64,000 bases of DNA from Gerris lacustris (GCA_951217055.1 OX578286.1:18051102-18115101); one strand, 5' to 3'. Positions 11,850 through 24,024 are shown, counted from the stretch's first letter. Program-made: numbers and translations. The notes: a model not told the origin generated them from the letters alone.

Positions 11850-12890
11850 TATTAGCATGTATGTCTTTAAAAGTACTTATAAGTATATTTATATACTTAT
11901 AATTACTTTTATTATATAGTACTTATAAGTATATGAGTCTTGACTTATTTCTTTACACAAGTGTTGTTTTTTTTTGGATCAGTACTTTCTTCTAATGCTT
12001 GAAAGTTTGTTCATTTCTATTGGGAAATTTAATTTTGAATTGTTTTCTCCTTTTCCGGGCTCTGAAGCTTACAATTTGGACACTGTGAACTTTAAAACGG
12101 GAAAAAGCAATCATAATCAAAAAATCGATCATTCTTACCATCTCAATACTTTCTTTTTATATACATATACAATGTAAGATGTTATATGAGAAAGTAAAAA
12201 TAACTGATTTGCATTTATTTAATCTAAAGGCAAATTTTTCAAGATTGCACTACACTTAAAACTTAAAATTCTTGATTCTAAAATCTAAAATAAACTTAAT
12301 GAAAAACTAGAAAAGCGAGGGGGTTTTCCTCATAAAAGAACTCTTGAAGAATCTCTTTAAAATTCCAAGATAAAGAGTTCTAAGAAAACAAAGCTCTTTT
12401 GAGGGGGTTTGAAAACTTGATTTAAAAGTTAAAGCATCTTTTGTGCGATTGAAAGTTTCAAAAAGTTTACACGAGTAAACTTCGTAAAGCTATTCTTTGA
12501 CTGATTTCAATTTCTATGAGGAATGAGGAGATGAAATGGACAAAAAAAAGCTTTTGTAAAAAAAAGTCCTTTTGTAAAATGTAAAGGTAACTTTTGAGGG
12601 ATATAAACGTAAATTGATTTTTTTTTGGGAGGATTTATTGTGTTTTCTATTTTGTAAAGTTATTTCTTATTGGTTTTGAAACTCTTCGAAAAAAACAGTT
12701 CTTGTTGTGTGCAAATTGTAAAAGTTTTTTGAATTTCATTTAGATTTTTCGCTTGAGGTCCATTTTTTAAAGAAAATACCGGAAGCGATTTCTTATCCAT
12801 TGAGTCTAAATATAATCCATGGTGTTGTTCTTATGACGTATTGTGATTGCACAAAAATTCAATGTTAACTAAATAACTTTCGATGTAAAC
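11850..12890. other. AT-rich DNA, no gene seen
   Basis: Repeats of ACTTATAAGTATAT near 11873-11935. Otherwise simple A/T-rich sequence. Confidence 0.5.
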
Positions 12891-12894
12891 TACC

Positions 12895-13455
12895 TGTCGG
12901 GATAGTTAGTGTTTTGTGGGTTTGTTTGTCTATCGATAACTGGCGTAACAAATTGATTGATTTGAACGAAATTTGGCACATAGGGCATATTATAATTTGT
13001 GACAACTGTCTCATTTTTTGAAAATTCCGCACTAAATATTTTTAAGATGGCGGACTAAAGACTAAACAGAAAAGTTTTAGTCACCATTACATGTTATTAA
13101 TCAATTTAAAGGTCTTAAAGTGTAGAAAAATAATATAAAGTTATTAATATTTCACTCTTAATATTTTCAAGATGGCGGCCAATATGACGGACGACTAAAC
13201 ATAAAGATTGTAGTAAGCATGATATGTTGTAGTGTTAGAGGTTTTGAAGAGTAGGAAAAGAATATGTAACTATTACTACGAAATTTCCATTCTATGCCGG
13301 CATTTTAAAAACAAATTTAGCTGAAATGGAGGTTTCCAATAAAAGTTAATGGTTATATAGTATGTCACATTCCATTTTAAACACCTTTTCAGGTAGATTA
13401 AGACTATGTAAGTTTTTACCCGCTAAATGTATCTTGGTAGCCATATTGAAAAAAA
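12895..13455 (+). repeat. Duplicated dispersed repeat, left copy (empty site)
   Basis: CGATAACTGGCGTAACAAAT, AATTTGGCACATAGGGCATA, CACTAAATATTTTTAAGATG, GGCGGCC, then GTAGCCATATTGAAAAAAAC at the end. Inside, an AAGATGGCGG-type section occurs twice (about 13044 and 13170). It is paralogous to 13590-14272. Confidence 0.7.
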
Positions 13456-13589
13456 CATATATGACCGAGTTAAGAACAAACTTTTTTTTCTATGCACTTT
13501 TTTTTGTTATTTATGAACAGCATCAGTAGTTTAATTAAATTTGACATTACTGAACGAGCGTAGTGAGTTCTTCATTTCAGAAAAGGCTA

Positions 13590-14272
13590 TGAAAAGTTTG
13601 TGTGTGTGTTTGATTGTCTAACGATAACTGGAGTAAAAATTGATCGATTTTAAGGAAATTTGGCACATAGGGGCAAATTTGGCACATATAATTTGTGACA
13701 ACTGTATAGTTTTTGGGAATTCCACACTAAATATTTTTAAGGTAGTGGCTAATATGGACAACTAAACAAAAGGTTTTTTAGTCAGCATGGCATGTTTTAT
13801 ATCGCTTAAAATGTCGAAGAGTAGGAAAAGAATATGTAACCATTACTACAAAATTTCCATTCTTTTCCAGCATTTTAAGGCACTTCTTTAGATTGTTACT
13901 CAACCAGTAACTTATAAAACAGAGGGGAGTAACAATCTAAAGAATGTGTACGATATGTTCTTCTGTAGACTGTTACTCCCCTTATAAAAACAGAAGTTTA
14001 ATAATCCTTTGTCCCAAAGTATAGTGGACTTAACATCCCTTTGTCTAAATATTTATTTAGTCAAAGTAATTTATATTCTAAAAAACATAGGGGAGTAACA
14101 ATCTAAAGAAGTACCCATTTTAGAAACAAATATGGCCGAAATGGGGGGTTTTCAACATAAGTGAAAGGTTATATAGCATGTCACAAACCATTTTAAAGCT
14201 CTTTTCAGGTAGAATTAGTCTATGTAAGTTTTTACCCGTAAAAATGTGTCCTGGGTAGCCATATTGGAATTT
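13590..14272 (+). repeat. Duplicated dispersed repeat, right copy (filled site)
   Basis: Same order as 12895-13455, from CTAACGATAACTGGAGTAAA through AATTTGGCACATA (present twice in a row at 13660-13690) to GTAGCCATATTGG. It carries the family E element at 13878-14116 and lacks one of the two internal sections of the left copy. Just before it, GAACGAGCGTAGTGAGTTCTT (13544-13564) resembles the starts of family B-like repeats. Confidence 0.7.
13878..14116. mobile_element. Family E element, 239 bp, with empty-site proof
   Basis: The ends are AGGCACTTCTTTAGATTG and, reversed, GGGTACTTCTTTAGATTG. CATTTTA flanks both sides (6 bp, or 7 if the ambiguous C is counted). The neighbouring repeat copy has CATTTTA only once at the matching point (13284-13290), so it is the unfilled site. 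The interior contains a second inverted pair (GAGGGGAGTAACAATCTAAA at about 13921 against GTAGACTGTTACTCCCCTT at about 13965). No coding sequence; superfamily not assigned. Confidence 0.85.
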
Positions 14273-14402
14273 TTTCTACGCGAGTTCATTATGCGCCGCA
14301 ATACTCACATTTGGGTTACCTAAGTTTCAAAACCCCTCATCCTGTTAAGGAAGTTTTGAATTATTAACAAAAGAATAGTTTTTTAGAATGATCACCAAGA
14401 TT

Positions 14403-14430
14403 CTTTTACCTTCAGTAAGCTCGGAAGCAA
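14403..14430 (-). repeat. Family A hairpin end, solo
   Basis: ACCTTCAGTAAGCTCGGAAGC is the reversed family A start without the rest of the element. Confidence 0.5.
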
Positions 14431-15147
14431 TAATAAAGAAGTAAATACAATTACATAACAAAATTATGCCTACAAGTGCAAACTTAAATTAAATTTATTA
14501 CTACAAACTTTTGATTAAAATTTATTTCATTTTTTTTTTTGTTTATTGTTCTAAAAAGAAAGAAAAATCCAACACAATTTTCTCCTTTTGTTTTTCATGC
14601 TTCGGTGTGATGTTCGAAAGAACTAGAAAAAGTGAGAGGAAAACACAGTTTTAGAACACAAAAAACAATTTTCCAAAAGCCTTGTTTTTGGGTTTGGGGA
14701 ATGAAAACAAAAAAAAAACTTTAGTACGAGGATGTGTGTTCTACAGTTTTGTGGGCGACCCAAATAAAAAGAATTATTGCTTCTGCCGGGGAAGCAAAAA
14801 ATATGAGAGAGGGGGTTGGTTGAAAATTGGTTTTTGGGACATTTTTAGAACGTTTACAATCTAAGGGGGTGTTAGTAGTTTTAAAATGGGGGTGAGAAAT
14901 ATCTATTTTATGTGCAGTAACTTTTACTAACTAGTTTTATTTTTCTAATTTATTGTTTTTACCGCAAAACCTGAGATTATTTTTGTACCTGGATTTTTAT
15001 AGAATTATTATTATTTTTTTTTTTTAAACTTTTTGTTTCTCTGTCCCTTGTTATTATTTTTTCATGATTCTGAGCTCAATCAGATTATTATGAGGGAGAT
15101 TAATAATATTGTTTAGTTATAAATTAGTTTAATTAAATTATATTTTG

Positions 15148-15210
15148 CTTCAGAGCGTATCGAAGGTAACAAAAGCATTTTGATCATACTAAAAAGTTCT
15201 TTTTATTTCC
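15148..15210 (+). repeat. Family A 5' fragment
   Basis: GCTTCAGAGCGTATCGAAGG, then AACAAAAGCATTTTGATCA: a degenerate hairpin start that soon loses similarity. Confidence 0.5.
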
Positions 15211-15313
15211 TCAAATTCTATTATTTTTTTTCTTTATTCTATGTATATCTATAAACCTTATTATTTTCAATTTTCCTTACTAGTACTTAAAAATTTCAGC
15301 ATTAATTATTAAA

Positions 15314-15655
15314 GTCCAGGAGGTAGCGTGCGAAAAAGTGTCTGACTAACATAAAACTAGAATTTTGTGTACAAGTTCTTTAAGTGCCTTTTAAGAATAT
15401 GTGGTCGGCTAAGTTCGCCGTCGGGACATAGCTTGGTAATAAGCAGTTGAAAACAACAAGCCAACTGAGAGCGGCCACGTACCGCCAATTATGGTGAACA
15501 TTGTGATTTTCATGATCCTGAGTAAAATATTAGTTAGTAGACCGTAAATCAAGTTGATATTAGTTTGTCCCTTGATAGGTTAGTTATTAAATAAAATTAC
15601 TCCAAATCAAAGTGGTCACCAATTAAAGAACAAACTAACATGAGATTAGTAGCAT
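15314..15655. mobile_element. Second foldback element copy, one arm plus inverted loop
   Basis: The left arm (GTCCAGGAGGTAGCGTGCG onward) aligns throughout to 2288-2550. The loop section at about 15570-15630 (TAGGTTAGTTATTAAATAAA, ACTCCAAATCAAAG) is the reverse complement of the 2288 copy's loop. Only the first bases of the second arm remain, after which the copy stops near 15655. Confidence 0.75.
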
Positions 15656-15927
15656 TTAGATATAAAAACTTATTTCGGTTAATCATCAACACACATTTAG
15701 CATTTAAAGAACTAACGTTGAAGAGCATTTTGGTCAAAGTAATTATTTTTTCTTACTAAGCTACAGAGCTAGCAGTGTTATGTTACTTAAGGTCTCGCCA
15801 CCTCACACAATTTTCCTCTTCTTTTTCTGTCCATTGTTTTTCTTTTCCATCCTTTGACCTCAATTTTCTTGAGAAAGGTCTTAACTTAGTCTATCCATCT
15901 TTCTCAGTCATTCTTTTAAACTTATTT

Positions 15928-16310
15928 CTCCAGTACGTTCTTTACAGCTACTTTTCTGTCCTTTTTACTGGCATGCGTTGGATTTGTTCCAGCCATCTCA
16001 AACGGCTACTTTTAATCTTCTTTCTCCAGGATGTTCTTTACAGCTTTTTTCAGTCCTGTTCTCTGGCATGCGTTGGATTTGTTCCAGCCATCTCAAACGG
16101 CTACTTTTAATCTTCTTTCTCCAGGACGTTTTTTACAGTTTTTTTCTGTTCTGTTCTCTGGCATGCGTTGGATTTGTTCCAGCCATCTCAGATGCCTACT
16201 TTTAATCTTCTTCTTCCAGGACGTTCTTTACAGCTCTACTTTTCTGTCCTGTTATCTGCCATGCGTTGGACTTGTTCCATCAATCTCAAACGCCTACCTT
16301 TAATCATAGC
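15928..16310 (-). repeat. Tandem array, four 95-96 bp units, retrotransposon-derived
   Basis: Units start near 15928, 16024, 16119 and 16214. Read on the minus strand, a unit encodes RLRWLEQIQRMPENRTEK, which resembles the C-terminal block of LINE polyproteins (LRWLGHVxRMPENRxPK). Unit length is not a multiple of three, so each unit continues in another frame and all three plus-strand frames stay open. Those plus-strand frames (15775-16458) are chance. Similarity to LINE tails is by remembered motif. Confidence 0.6.
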
Positions 16311-18132
16311 CACAACCTTTGGTCTTCCATATAATATATACCCTTCTGAATTATTGCTGATCCTCCAAATATACCCTATTTGCATTATCAGCTTCCAACC
16401 TATTAGTGGGTCATCTTTAGTGTCTTTAATTAGTAAAAAAGAAAGTATACGCTTATAAAATAAAACCCTATGTATTAATTAACAATAAACTGAACTTATT
16501 AATTTTTTTAAAAAATATTCTTTGTGATTTTGCAAGGTTTTAAGTTCAATTCCTTTTTTCTAAATAATGATATGAATGAGGGTGACTATCATCACTAAAG
16601 CTTTTGTCTTTTACAATGCTTTGTTTCAAATAGTTAATTAGGAGAATGCTTGTGCTTGAAGGGTTCTTTGCTTGTTAGTGTTTCTATATTTAGCCCTTCG
16701 GTGCACTGATTTCAGCCTTTTGTTCCTTCTCCTAGGTCCTTTTACTTTTTTAAGAAAGAAAATTTCAAAATGATAAGCCAAGGGACAGCAGACTGACTCA
16801 TCGAGTTCTATTTTATAATTAATACAGTATTGAATTACCATTTCATAATTCAAAATGGTTTGAGTGAAAAAAGATGTTTTATTCTGACCAACATTTTTTT
16901 GCTCTGAGCTTATCGAACGTAACAGATGTGTCGGTTATTATTTTTGTGATCATATCTTAAAAACTACTTGTCCGATTTTGATGAAATTTGGATGGTATAT
17001 TAAAATTAGCTCAAATATAGTAATTTCAATCTTCTATTCAGATTCCTTCCTCTCAAAATTCTACTTAATAATCAAACTTCTCGTTTCAACTCAAATTATC
17101 CTATTACATATACTAAATTTTATATTCATATGAGCCGTTAAGCCTGTGGCAACTGGCTTAATTTTATATTTAAAAAAAAAGTAAAATTAAGTAAATTAAT
17201 TTAGATATATATTTAGATAAGTTATTATATCTATTTGAAGACCAACAAATCAAAACAAACATTTATTATAATTGGAATAAAAATGGGGTTGCCTTAGCTT
17301 AGTAATAACAAATAATTTCGAGGTGAGTCTTCGCCAACGGGACTCTACTCGATTATATAAATTATGACCATTTTTCCTGTGTGACCCAAGGAAACTATGT
17401 TTCTCGCTTGTTGAATGGCTTTTTTTTTATAAATAACAACTAATTTTAGCAACCCTACTATATTAATAGCATTAGTTAATACGTTAAAACATTGGTGCAT
17501 AATATTATTTGTTATTTTTAAATTACAATAGAATTTTAATTCCTATTTTACAATTACGTAGATTCTTTATTTTCATTATGAGTCATATATATTCTTAGGC
17601 ATATATACATCCAATTAATTAGTGTATTTGACAGTTAGGATTAATGCTATTTAAAATCCGCATAATGTAGGATTTGGGTGGTATTATTGATTAGTCCCGT
17701 ACTTAAGGTATTTGCATTTTGAGTGATACAGGGAATCACAGGGAGGGATCTAACTGGAGCATGTTGTGTATAGGATCAGTTCCATCTAAGGCTAGCTGGA
17801 TGTGTTGAGGCTTAATGTGTTACATCTGAAATCTAGATATGGGCCTTGTGTGTAAAAGGACTTATGCAGTATTAATTTTGAGGCTACAATGGGCCCTTTT
17901 CAGCCCTTCGCTAGGGATTGTGTTACATGTAGACCAACCCTATAAGTTCTGCCCTTAAAGTTACCTATGTAGAAACCTCCCTACGCTTATATTTTCCAAT
18001 TTATTGACCTGGAAGTAGGTTTGGAGTTTACACTGTTAAGCCACATTTGTCCAAATCCCTAAAGGGTCATTTTGTTTTTTGTCTATTGGGTTATAACTAT
18101 GCTTATTAGTTATAATTAAGCTTACTTACTAT
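16311..18132. other. No gene supported
   Basis: A minus-strand frame at 16638-16853 is open but resembles nothing known. A family A fragment lies at 16903-17025. Apart from these, plain AT-rich DNA. Confidence 0.5.
16903..17025 (+). repeat. Family A internal deletion copy
   Basis: A degenerate hairpin (GCTCTGAGCTTATCGAACG) is followed almost directly by ATCTTAAAAACTACTTGTCC and GATTTTGATGAAATTTGGAT; the GTCT section is missing. Confidence 0.55.
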
Positions 18133-18885
18133 TAGTTTGTAATGACTAAGCTTACCACTGTTATTATACCCTTAGTTATTTTCAGTTTGGTATGACAGTT
18201 GTTGTTAGTTAGTAATGACTACGCGTATCACTATTATTATTTATTATATGCTTAGTTATCATTAATTAGGTATGACAACGCTTGTCAGTTGTTGTTAGTT
18301 AGTAATGACTACGCGTATCACTATTATTATTTATTATATGCTTAGTTATCATTAGTTAGGTATGACAACGCTTGTCAGTTGTTGTTAGTTAGTAATGACT
18401 ACGCTTATCACTATTATTATTTATTATATGCTTAGTTATCATTAGTTAGGTATGACAACGCTTGTCAGTTGTTGTTAGTTAGTAATGACTACGCGTATCA
18501 CTATTATTATTTATTATATGCTTAGTTATCATTAGTTAGGTATGACAACGCTTGTCAGTTGTTGTTAGTTAGTAATGACTACGCTTATCACTATTATTAT
18601 TTATTGTATGCTTAGTTATTTTTAGTATGGTATGACGACGCTTGTCAGTTGTTGTTAGTTAGTAATGACTACGCGTATCACTATTATTATTTATTGTATG
18701 CTTAGTTATTATTAGTTAGGTATGACAACGCTTGTCAGTTGTTGTTAGTCAGTAATAACTACGCTTATCACTATTATTATACGCTTAGTTATTTTTAGTA
18801 TGGTATGACGACGCTTGTCAGTTGTTGTTAGTTAGTAATGACTATATGCTTATCACTATTATTACGCTTAGTTATTAGTTCATTT
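18133..18885 (+). repeat. Minisatellite, 90 bp unit, about 8 copies
   Basis: AGTAATGACTACGCGTATCA recurs at 18211, 18301, 18391, 18481, 18571, 18661, 18751 and about 18834. ACGCGTATCA alternates with ACGCTTATCA. Units also contain TATGACAACGCTTGTCAG, a near-palindrome. Copies at both ends are diverged and shortened. Confidence 0.9.
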
Positions 18886-19424
18886 ATTGCTAGTCACTCT
18901 TCTATTGTGCTCAGTAATTCAGTACTGTCATCCCATACCACACGTTCTTCATGATACACCACATGTTCTGCTACCTTGGAGCGTCCTTTAATGTTCTTTG
19001 ATAAAACATAATGGTACTCGCCCTAATTTTTGTACGACTTAATTTTTGGAGAAATGCATAGACCCTGCATTCTTTTGTATTTTCTACTTTCATTTTTTTG
19101 CTTGATCTTTTGTGAGTTCTGTGCGTGGAATTAGGGTTGGTCTTTACTTTGAAGTTTTCAATTCTACTATTTTCAAACAAAAAGTGGTGCTTGTAACTTT
19201 CGAGAATTCCTTGAATCCTTTTTCTTGAGGTTTTCATTCATATAAATGCATGCATACCCCCCCCCCCCTTAAATTCCCCTTATCTTACAAGTACCACCTT
19301 AAACTCTTCTCGCTGAGTGAATTCAGTTATATTTAACTCTCTGGTATTAATGACAGCTTGGAGTTTAATCTTCTTCTAGTGACCAGAATTTCTTTTGAAT
19401 TTATTTAGTTTAAACAGAACCTTA

Positions 19425-19797
19425 GTTTAAATTAGAGTTTGAACCTTCATCTTAATTTATATTAGATCCTTTGGAACCAAAATCGTTTAAACCAGGATCT
19501 TTTAAAACAAAGTTGAAGCCAGAATATTAGTTTTAATTAAATCCTTTGGAACCAAAATCGTTTAAACCAGGATCTTTTAAAACAAAGTTGAAGCCAGAAT
19601 ATTAGTTTTAATTAGATCCTTTGGGACCAGATTCGTTTAAATCAGGATCTTCTAAATTAGAGAATCTTAATTTAAATTTGATCCTTTGGAACTGAAATCG
19701 TTTAAACTTGAATTTTCTAAATTAGAGTTTGAACCAGAATCTTTGTTTGAATTAGATCCTTTGGAACCAAAATAGTTTAAACCAGAATCTTGGTGTT
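19425..19797 (+). repeat. Minisatellite, 75 bp unit, about 5 copies
   Basis: ATCCTTTGGAACCAAAATCG starts at 19466, 19541, 19616, 19681 (short unit) and 19756. Units also carry TTTAAACCAGGATCTT. The second and third are almost identical. Confidence 0.9.
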
Positions 19798-19799
19798 TT

Positions 19800-20960
19800 G
19801 AAATAACTTAAGATGTATTCTTTATTTGATAGTGCTGTGGTAGCACCACATAGCAATTTAAAAATTCTATAATAATAAATATTAAGAAAGACAAATTTTT
19901 CCGCGAGCACTAGCACTATAATTTTCTACATCTGACAAAATAACAACTGAGTGGAATTTCAAACAAAAAATTACTTATAATTTTCAGTTAAACCATGGAG
20001 GTAGGGTAGCCACAGTGCTATATTTCTTTGTTGCTGTTGAATGTTGCAGGATGTCTGTTGTTATCCCTATACTTTTTAATATATTATGTATGACCAACTC
20101 TTCATTCTTTCTTTTCAAATATAATCTCCCTGTATCATATATACCTCTTGTTACTCGTATGAAAAATCTATCAACTTGTAGCCTCGAGCTATGTCGCTCT
20201 TAAGGAGGTAGAGACAAGATACGATCCTGAGTTCTTTGTCCTAACTATAGTCCTTTTCGCTTTCTTTCCCCACGTCATATTTTTGGCTCGAGGCATCTCT
20301 ATCCCTTACCATCCCTTCTTAGACTATTCCATCATTGTCTGCTACTGAAAGGGCGTCAAGATAACCTCTCCAGACCTTTTATGGGCGTGAACTTGATGAC
20401 TGATGACGTCTAAGTCGTTTTTCCCCCTTTACCTTCCACTTTTTTCCCCCGCCCTTCATCTTTGTCCTTATAGTCTTCGGTGTCATTCCAACCTATTGAA
20501 TCCCATTCTCTATCTGACATAAGGGCTCCCACCTTTGCCCTTTTTTCTCTGGTATTCTCCTGTCAAAGTAAGTTTTGGATTTTTGTCATCAGATCTCTCA
20601 TCATTCTTCATCATCTACTTGACTTACTTCCCTTATTTATTTCGACTCTTATATCATATTTTGACACCCAATATCTAAATAGCTATCTCATCAATCCAAA
20701 CAGCATTTTGAAAATGTTGGGGAATTCATACCTGATTTAAATATTTCACTATTTCTAGTATAAGCATCATAACCATTACACTCTTTCATAAAAAAGGAAT
20801 TTATGATTTTTTCATGGATCTGTCTTTTGTTTCCTTATAACTTCAGTTTTGCTTAACTTAAAATAACAAGACAAGGTCTAAATTGTTAAACTCAGTAAGT
20901 ACTCATTGTTAAAGTACTAAATTGTTAAACAGACGCAGAAGGTCAAAATTAATGTGAGAA
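19800..20960. other. No gene supported; pyrimidine-rich at 20220-20480
   Basis: The C/T-rich plus strand keeps frames open at 20015-20203 and 20480-20740. They are rich in Ser, Leu and Phe and look like by-products of pyrimidine skew. Confidence 0.5.
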
Positions 20961-20964
20961 CAAC

Positions 20965-21640
20965 TGTGGTGCTAATTATGACATATCATACAAATTTCAT
21001 TAGAGTAGAACGAGTTGTTTTTTTAAGACACGGTGGTTCGCAAATATTTTGGGCGTACTTAAAAAATAACTAGTCCGCCATCTTGGGCTGGCCACCCATA
21101 TTGGACATATATTGGATTTAGAATGACGTCACTTAGCTAACCATGCATTTTCATCCAAACTAAACGTGTATGCCAAATTTCAATTCAATCGGTTAAGGAT
21201 AACTGCTTTAAAATTCAGTTCCAAGATTCGACCCGAGCATACAAACACTGCAAGTTAAATGAAAGCTTGTAAAAAAAAAAAAAAATATTAAAAAATATTT
21301 TTAAAAACAAGCTTTTATTTGTATTCTTCTCAGCAAACCCTTTAATTTGATACCCATATCATGAGCGTGCTTAAAAAATAACTAGTCCGCCATAATGGAT
21401 TTAGAATGACGTCACTTAGCTAACCATGCATTGTCATCCAAACTAAACGTGTATGCAAAATTTTAATTCAATCGGTTGAGGATAACTGCTTTAACATTCA
21501 GTTGCAATAAAAGCTTGTAAAAATAGAATTGACACACACGAGATCAATGATGCCCCTGATGTCTGAAACAGATGTCATTTTATAGGAGTGTTTTTCTTTA
21601 ATTTGGAGACATTTCGTTCTTTAGAATATTCACAATCTCT
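20965..21640 (-). repeat. Family A reverse copy with a duplicated foreign core
   Basis: The outer parts are reversed family A: TCATACAAATTTCATTAGAG near 20990 and CCTGATGTCTGAAACAGATG near 21560. Between them is unrelated sequence present twice (21050-21260 and 21362-21525): AAAATAACTAGTCCGCCAT, GGATTTAGAATGACGTCACT, TAGCTAACCATGCATT, AATTCAATCGGTT. The two halves are about 310 bp apart and both contain the palindrome TGACGTCA. Confidence 0.65.
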
Positions 21641-23628
21641 GAAGACACATTAATGCAACATTGCAACTCTCCCTAAACTAATGTCCAAACTCCAATGTAT
21701 CTGGCGATGATTCGAGTCCCAGAGAAGTTACACTTTTGTCACTCTGATGATCACATTGACTAGATTACTAGATCTTCTGCTTTTTTAATAAGCTAAAGTT
21801 TTGTTGAGTGAAAAAGGAAAATTTAATTTTAACTACTTTAGCTTATTGGTAAAGTATTTGCTGCATTTTAAAAGCTGCAGTAAGCAGTTTGTCTGTAGGG
21901 TTTCTAAGAAATCTTGTTTACCCCTGCAAGTTATTACCTTCGGTTATGAGGATTGGAATATTGACATGTCTGGTTTGTATGTTAGCGGTTCTGTTTGAAC
22001 CTGTCGATATTTCAATAGCTTTATCATCCCTATATACCCTTAGCTTTATTGCACTTCTAAGTTTGGTCCTTTCATCTCTTCCCTTCTATATAGACTATAG
22101 ATCATACAAGGAAGTTTCCCCCAACTGTCTTCAGAGTCGAAGCCCTTTCCTCCTAGAATTCCAATATCTTCTTATTTCCTTTCAAAGCAATCACCCTTGC
22201 CTTGTTCACCTACCCCCTTTGCCAATCCTTTCCCTTGGTATTACCCTTTTTGCATTTCTATGGAGGAGGAGGTCTATGGTAATATCTCCTAGGATGTCGG
22301 GCTGCTTTCGACCGCAGGCATCAAGGACACACCCTTCCTCACCGGTTTCACCCTTGTCCTTTAATTTTCTGATTGGAAAATTCCTATTCGGTGGGCGGTG
22401 AAGGGGTGCCCGAAGGTTCCCCTTATTCAACTCCTGCCTACCTCATATTTAGCATTTTCAATCACGGGTTTTCACCTTAATATTAGATAAGGGAGGAGGA
22501 ACTAATACGTTCGACAGGGAAGTGATAAAATTCCAATCTCAAAAGTTTTTTTTTTTTCAATCAAAACTGTTTAAGCATATAAAACGAATGAGTGTAATTA
22601 TGTTTTTGGTAATAAAATATAACTTGACGGATTATTATTGTCTATTGGAATCCGGTCTGTACTTCTAATATAAATATTTTCAGTTCAAAATTGTATGCAG
22701 AAAAGTGAATATAATGCATAGAAATTTGACGAATGCCAAATTAGTGATTCATTTTGGCAAAAGAGAACAATTTTTTGGACTTAAGTGGCCCTGAAAAAGT
22801 GTAAATACATCAAACTTTCAAAATAGAATTTATACGCAAAGTATCACAATACTTTCTCTTGAAGGCATCCCCGGTGAACGAAATGGCTATTCTTTGGGGT
22901 CTTAGAGGAAGTTTTACTCTTAACGAAAGTGTTCCTATGAAAATGGGTCCGGAACAGATACTGACCATAGACGACCATCTTTCACCCTGGAATGTAATAG
23001 TAGTTTAATTTGATGAGCAGGGTTTGACCCTTAACCTTTCACGCTCGTATATGATGGTGATAGGTACCCCATCCCCCATCCTTCAGCAGAGCTTACACTG
23101 GTTGGTAACACCTGCCAGTGTAGCAGTAGAAGTCCTTTTGAGCATACACTCGTTTTCTGGTAAATTCCCGACAAAGCTACTTGTTCCTACTAGCTTATTT
23201 TTCATAAAATGTTCTTATATCTTACTTAAAAAAATTAATAATAAGTTCTTAATTGTTTATAAAAGTCTAGTTTCAACGCAAAAAATTTCTTTTCTACGCA
23301 TGTTAGTCGAATCGACGAAGGTTCTACTGAACCTTCGTTACTATTAATTACTCTTCTAACCATCCAATTACCATTAGCATTCCAGGGTTAAAACTCTCAA
23401 AAACTAAGCTTCTTAACATAAAAGCATCTTAGAAGCAAACCTTGAAGAGTATAAAATTTTGCCAAATGTTCAGCAAAATTTTAAAGTAACTATGTTCCTG
23501 TCAACAAAAATGTAATTTATGAAACAAAGCCATAGAAGAGGAAACATCTGCTGAAAATCAGGGTGTCTAGTTCGACGTAGAATTCAATGGTCCCAGGCAA
23601 GGTTTGCTTTAAGGCTTTTTATGGCTCC
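21641..23628. other. No gene supported; longest chance frame of the window
   Basis: A 170-codon plus-strand frame at 21889-22401 starts with a hydrophobic stretch and ends in low-complexity Pro/Ser. No domain, no codon bias and overlapping open frames on the other strand. It lies in a C/T-rich tract (22060-22340), so I treat it as chance. Confidence 0.5.
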
Positions 23629-24006
23629 AAGCTTTGTTTAAACTATATAAACTATAAGCTTTGTTTAAACTATATAAACTATAAGCTTTGTTTAAACTAT
23701 ATAAACTATAAGCTTTGTTTAAACTATATAAACTATAAGCTTTGTTTAAACTATATAAACTATAAGCTTTGTTTAAACTATATAAACTATAAGCTTTGTT
23801 TAAACTATATAAACTATAAGCTTTGTTTAAACTATAAAAACTATAAGCTTTGTTTAAACTATATAAACTATAAGCTTTGTTTAAACTATATAAACTATAA
23901 GCTTTGTTTAAACTATATAAACTATAAGCTTTGTTTAAACTATATAAACTATAAGCTTTGTTTAAACTATATAAACTATAAGCTTTGTTTAATCTATATA
24001 AACTAT
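23629..24006 (+). repeat. Minisatellite, 27 bp unit, 14 near-identical copies
   Basis: The unit is AAGCTTTGTTTAAACTATAT plus AAACTAT and contains two palindromes, AAGCTT and GTTTAAAC. Fourteen units run from 23629 with only two visible substitutions (one in the unit near 23818 and one in the last unit). Because 27 is divisible by three, both strands stay open across the array: nine-residue repeats KLCLNYINY (plus) and AYSLYSLNK (minus). Near identity points to recent expansion. No evidence of translation. Confidence 0.95.
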
Positions 24007-24024
24007 AATGAACTATATAAGGAT

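Noticed and set aside
15775..16458. Four overlapping plus-strand frames with similar sequence
   Set aside because: All come from one 95-96 bp tandem unit read in shifting frames.
18133..18885. CRISPR-like regular spacing
   Set aside because: The whole 90 bp unit is conserved, so there are no unique spacers; the DNA is eukaryotic in character.
21889..22401. 170-codon open frame on plus strand
   Set aside because: Lies in a C/T-skewed tract, overlaps another open frame on the opposite strand, has no domain or splice context and ends in low complexity.
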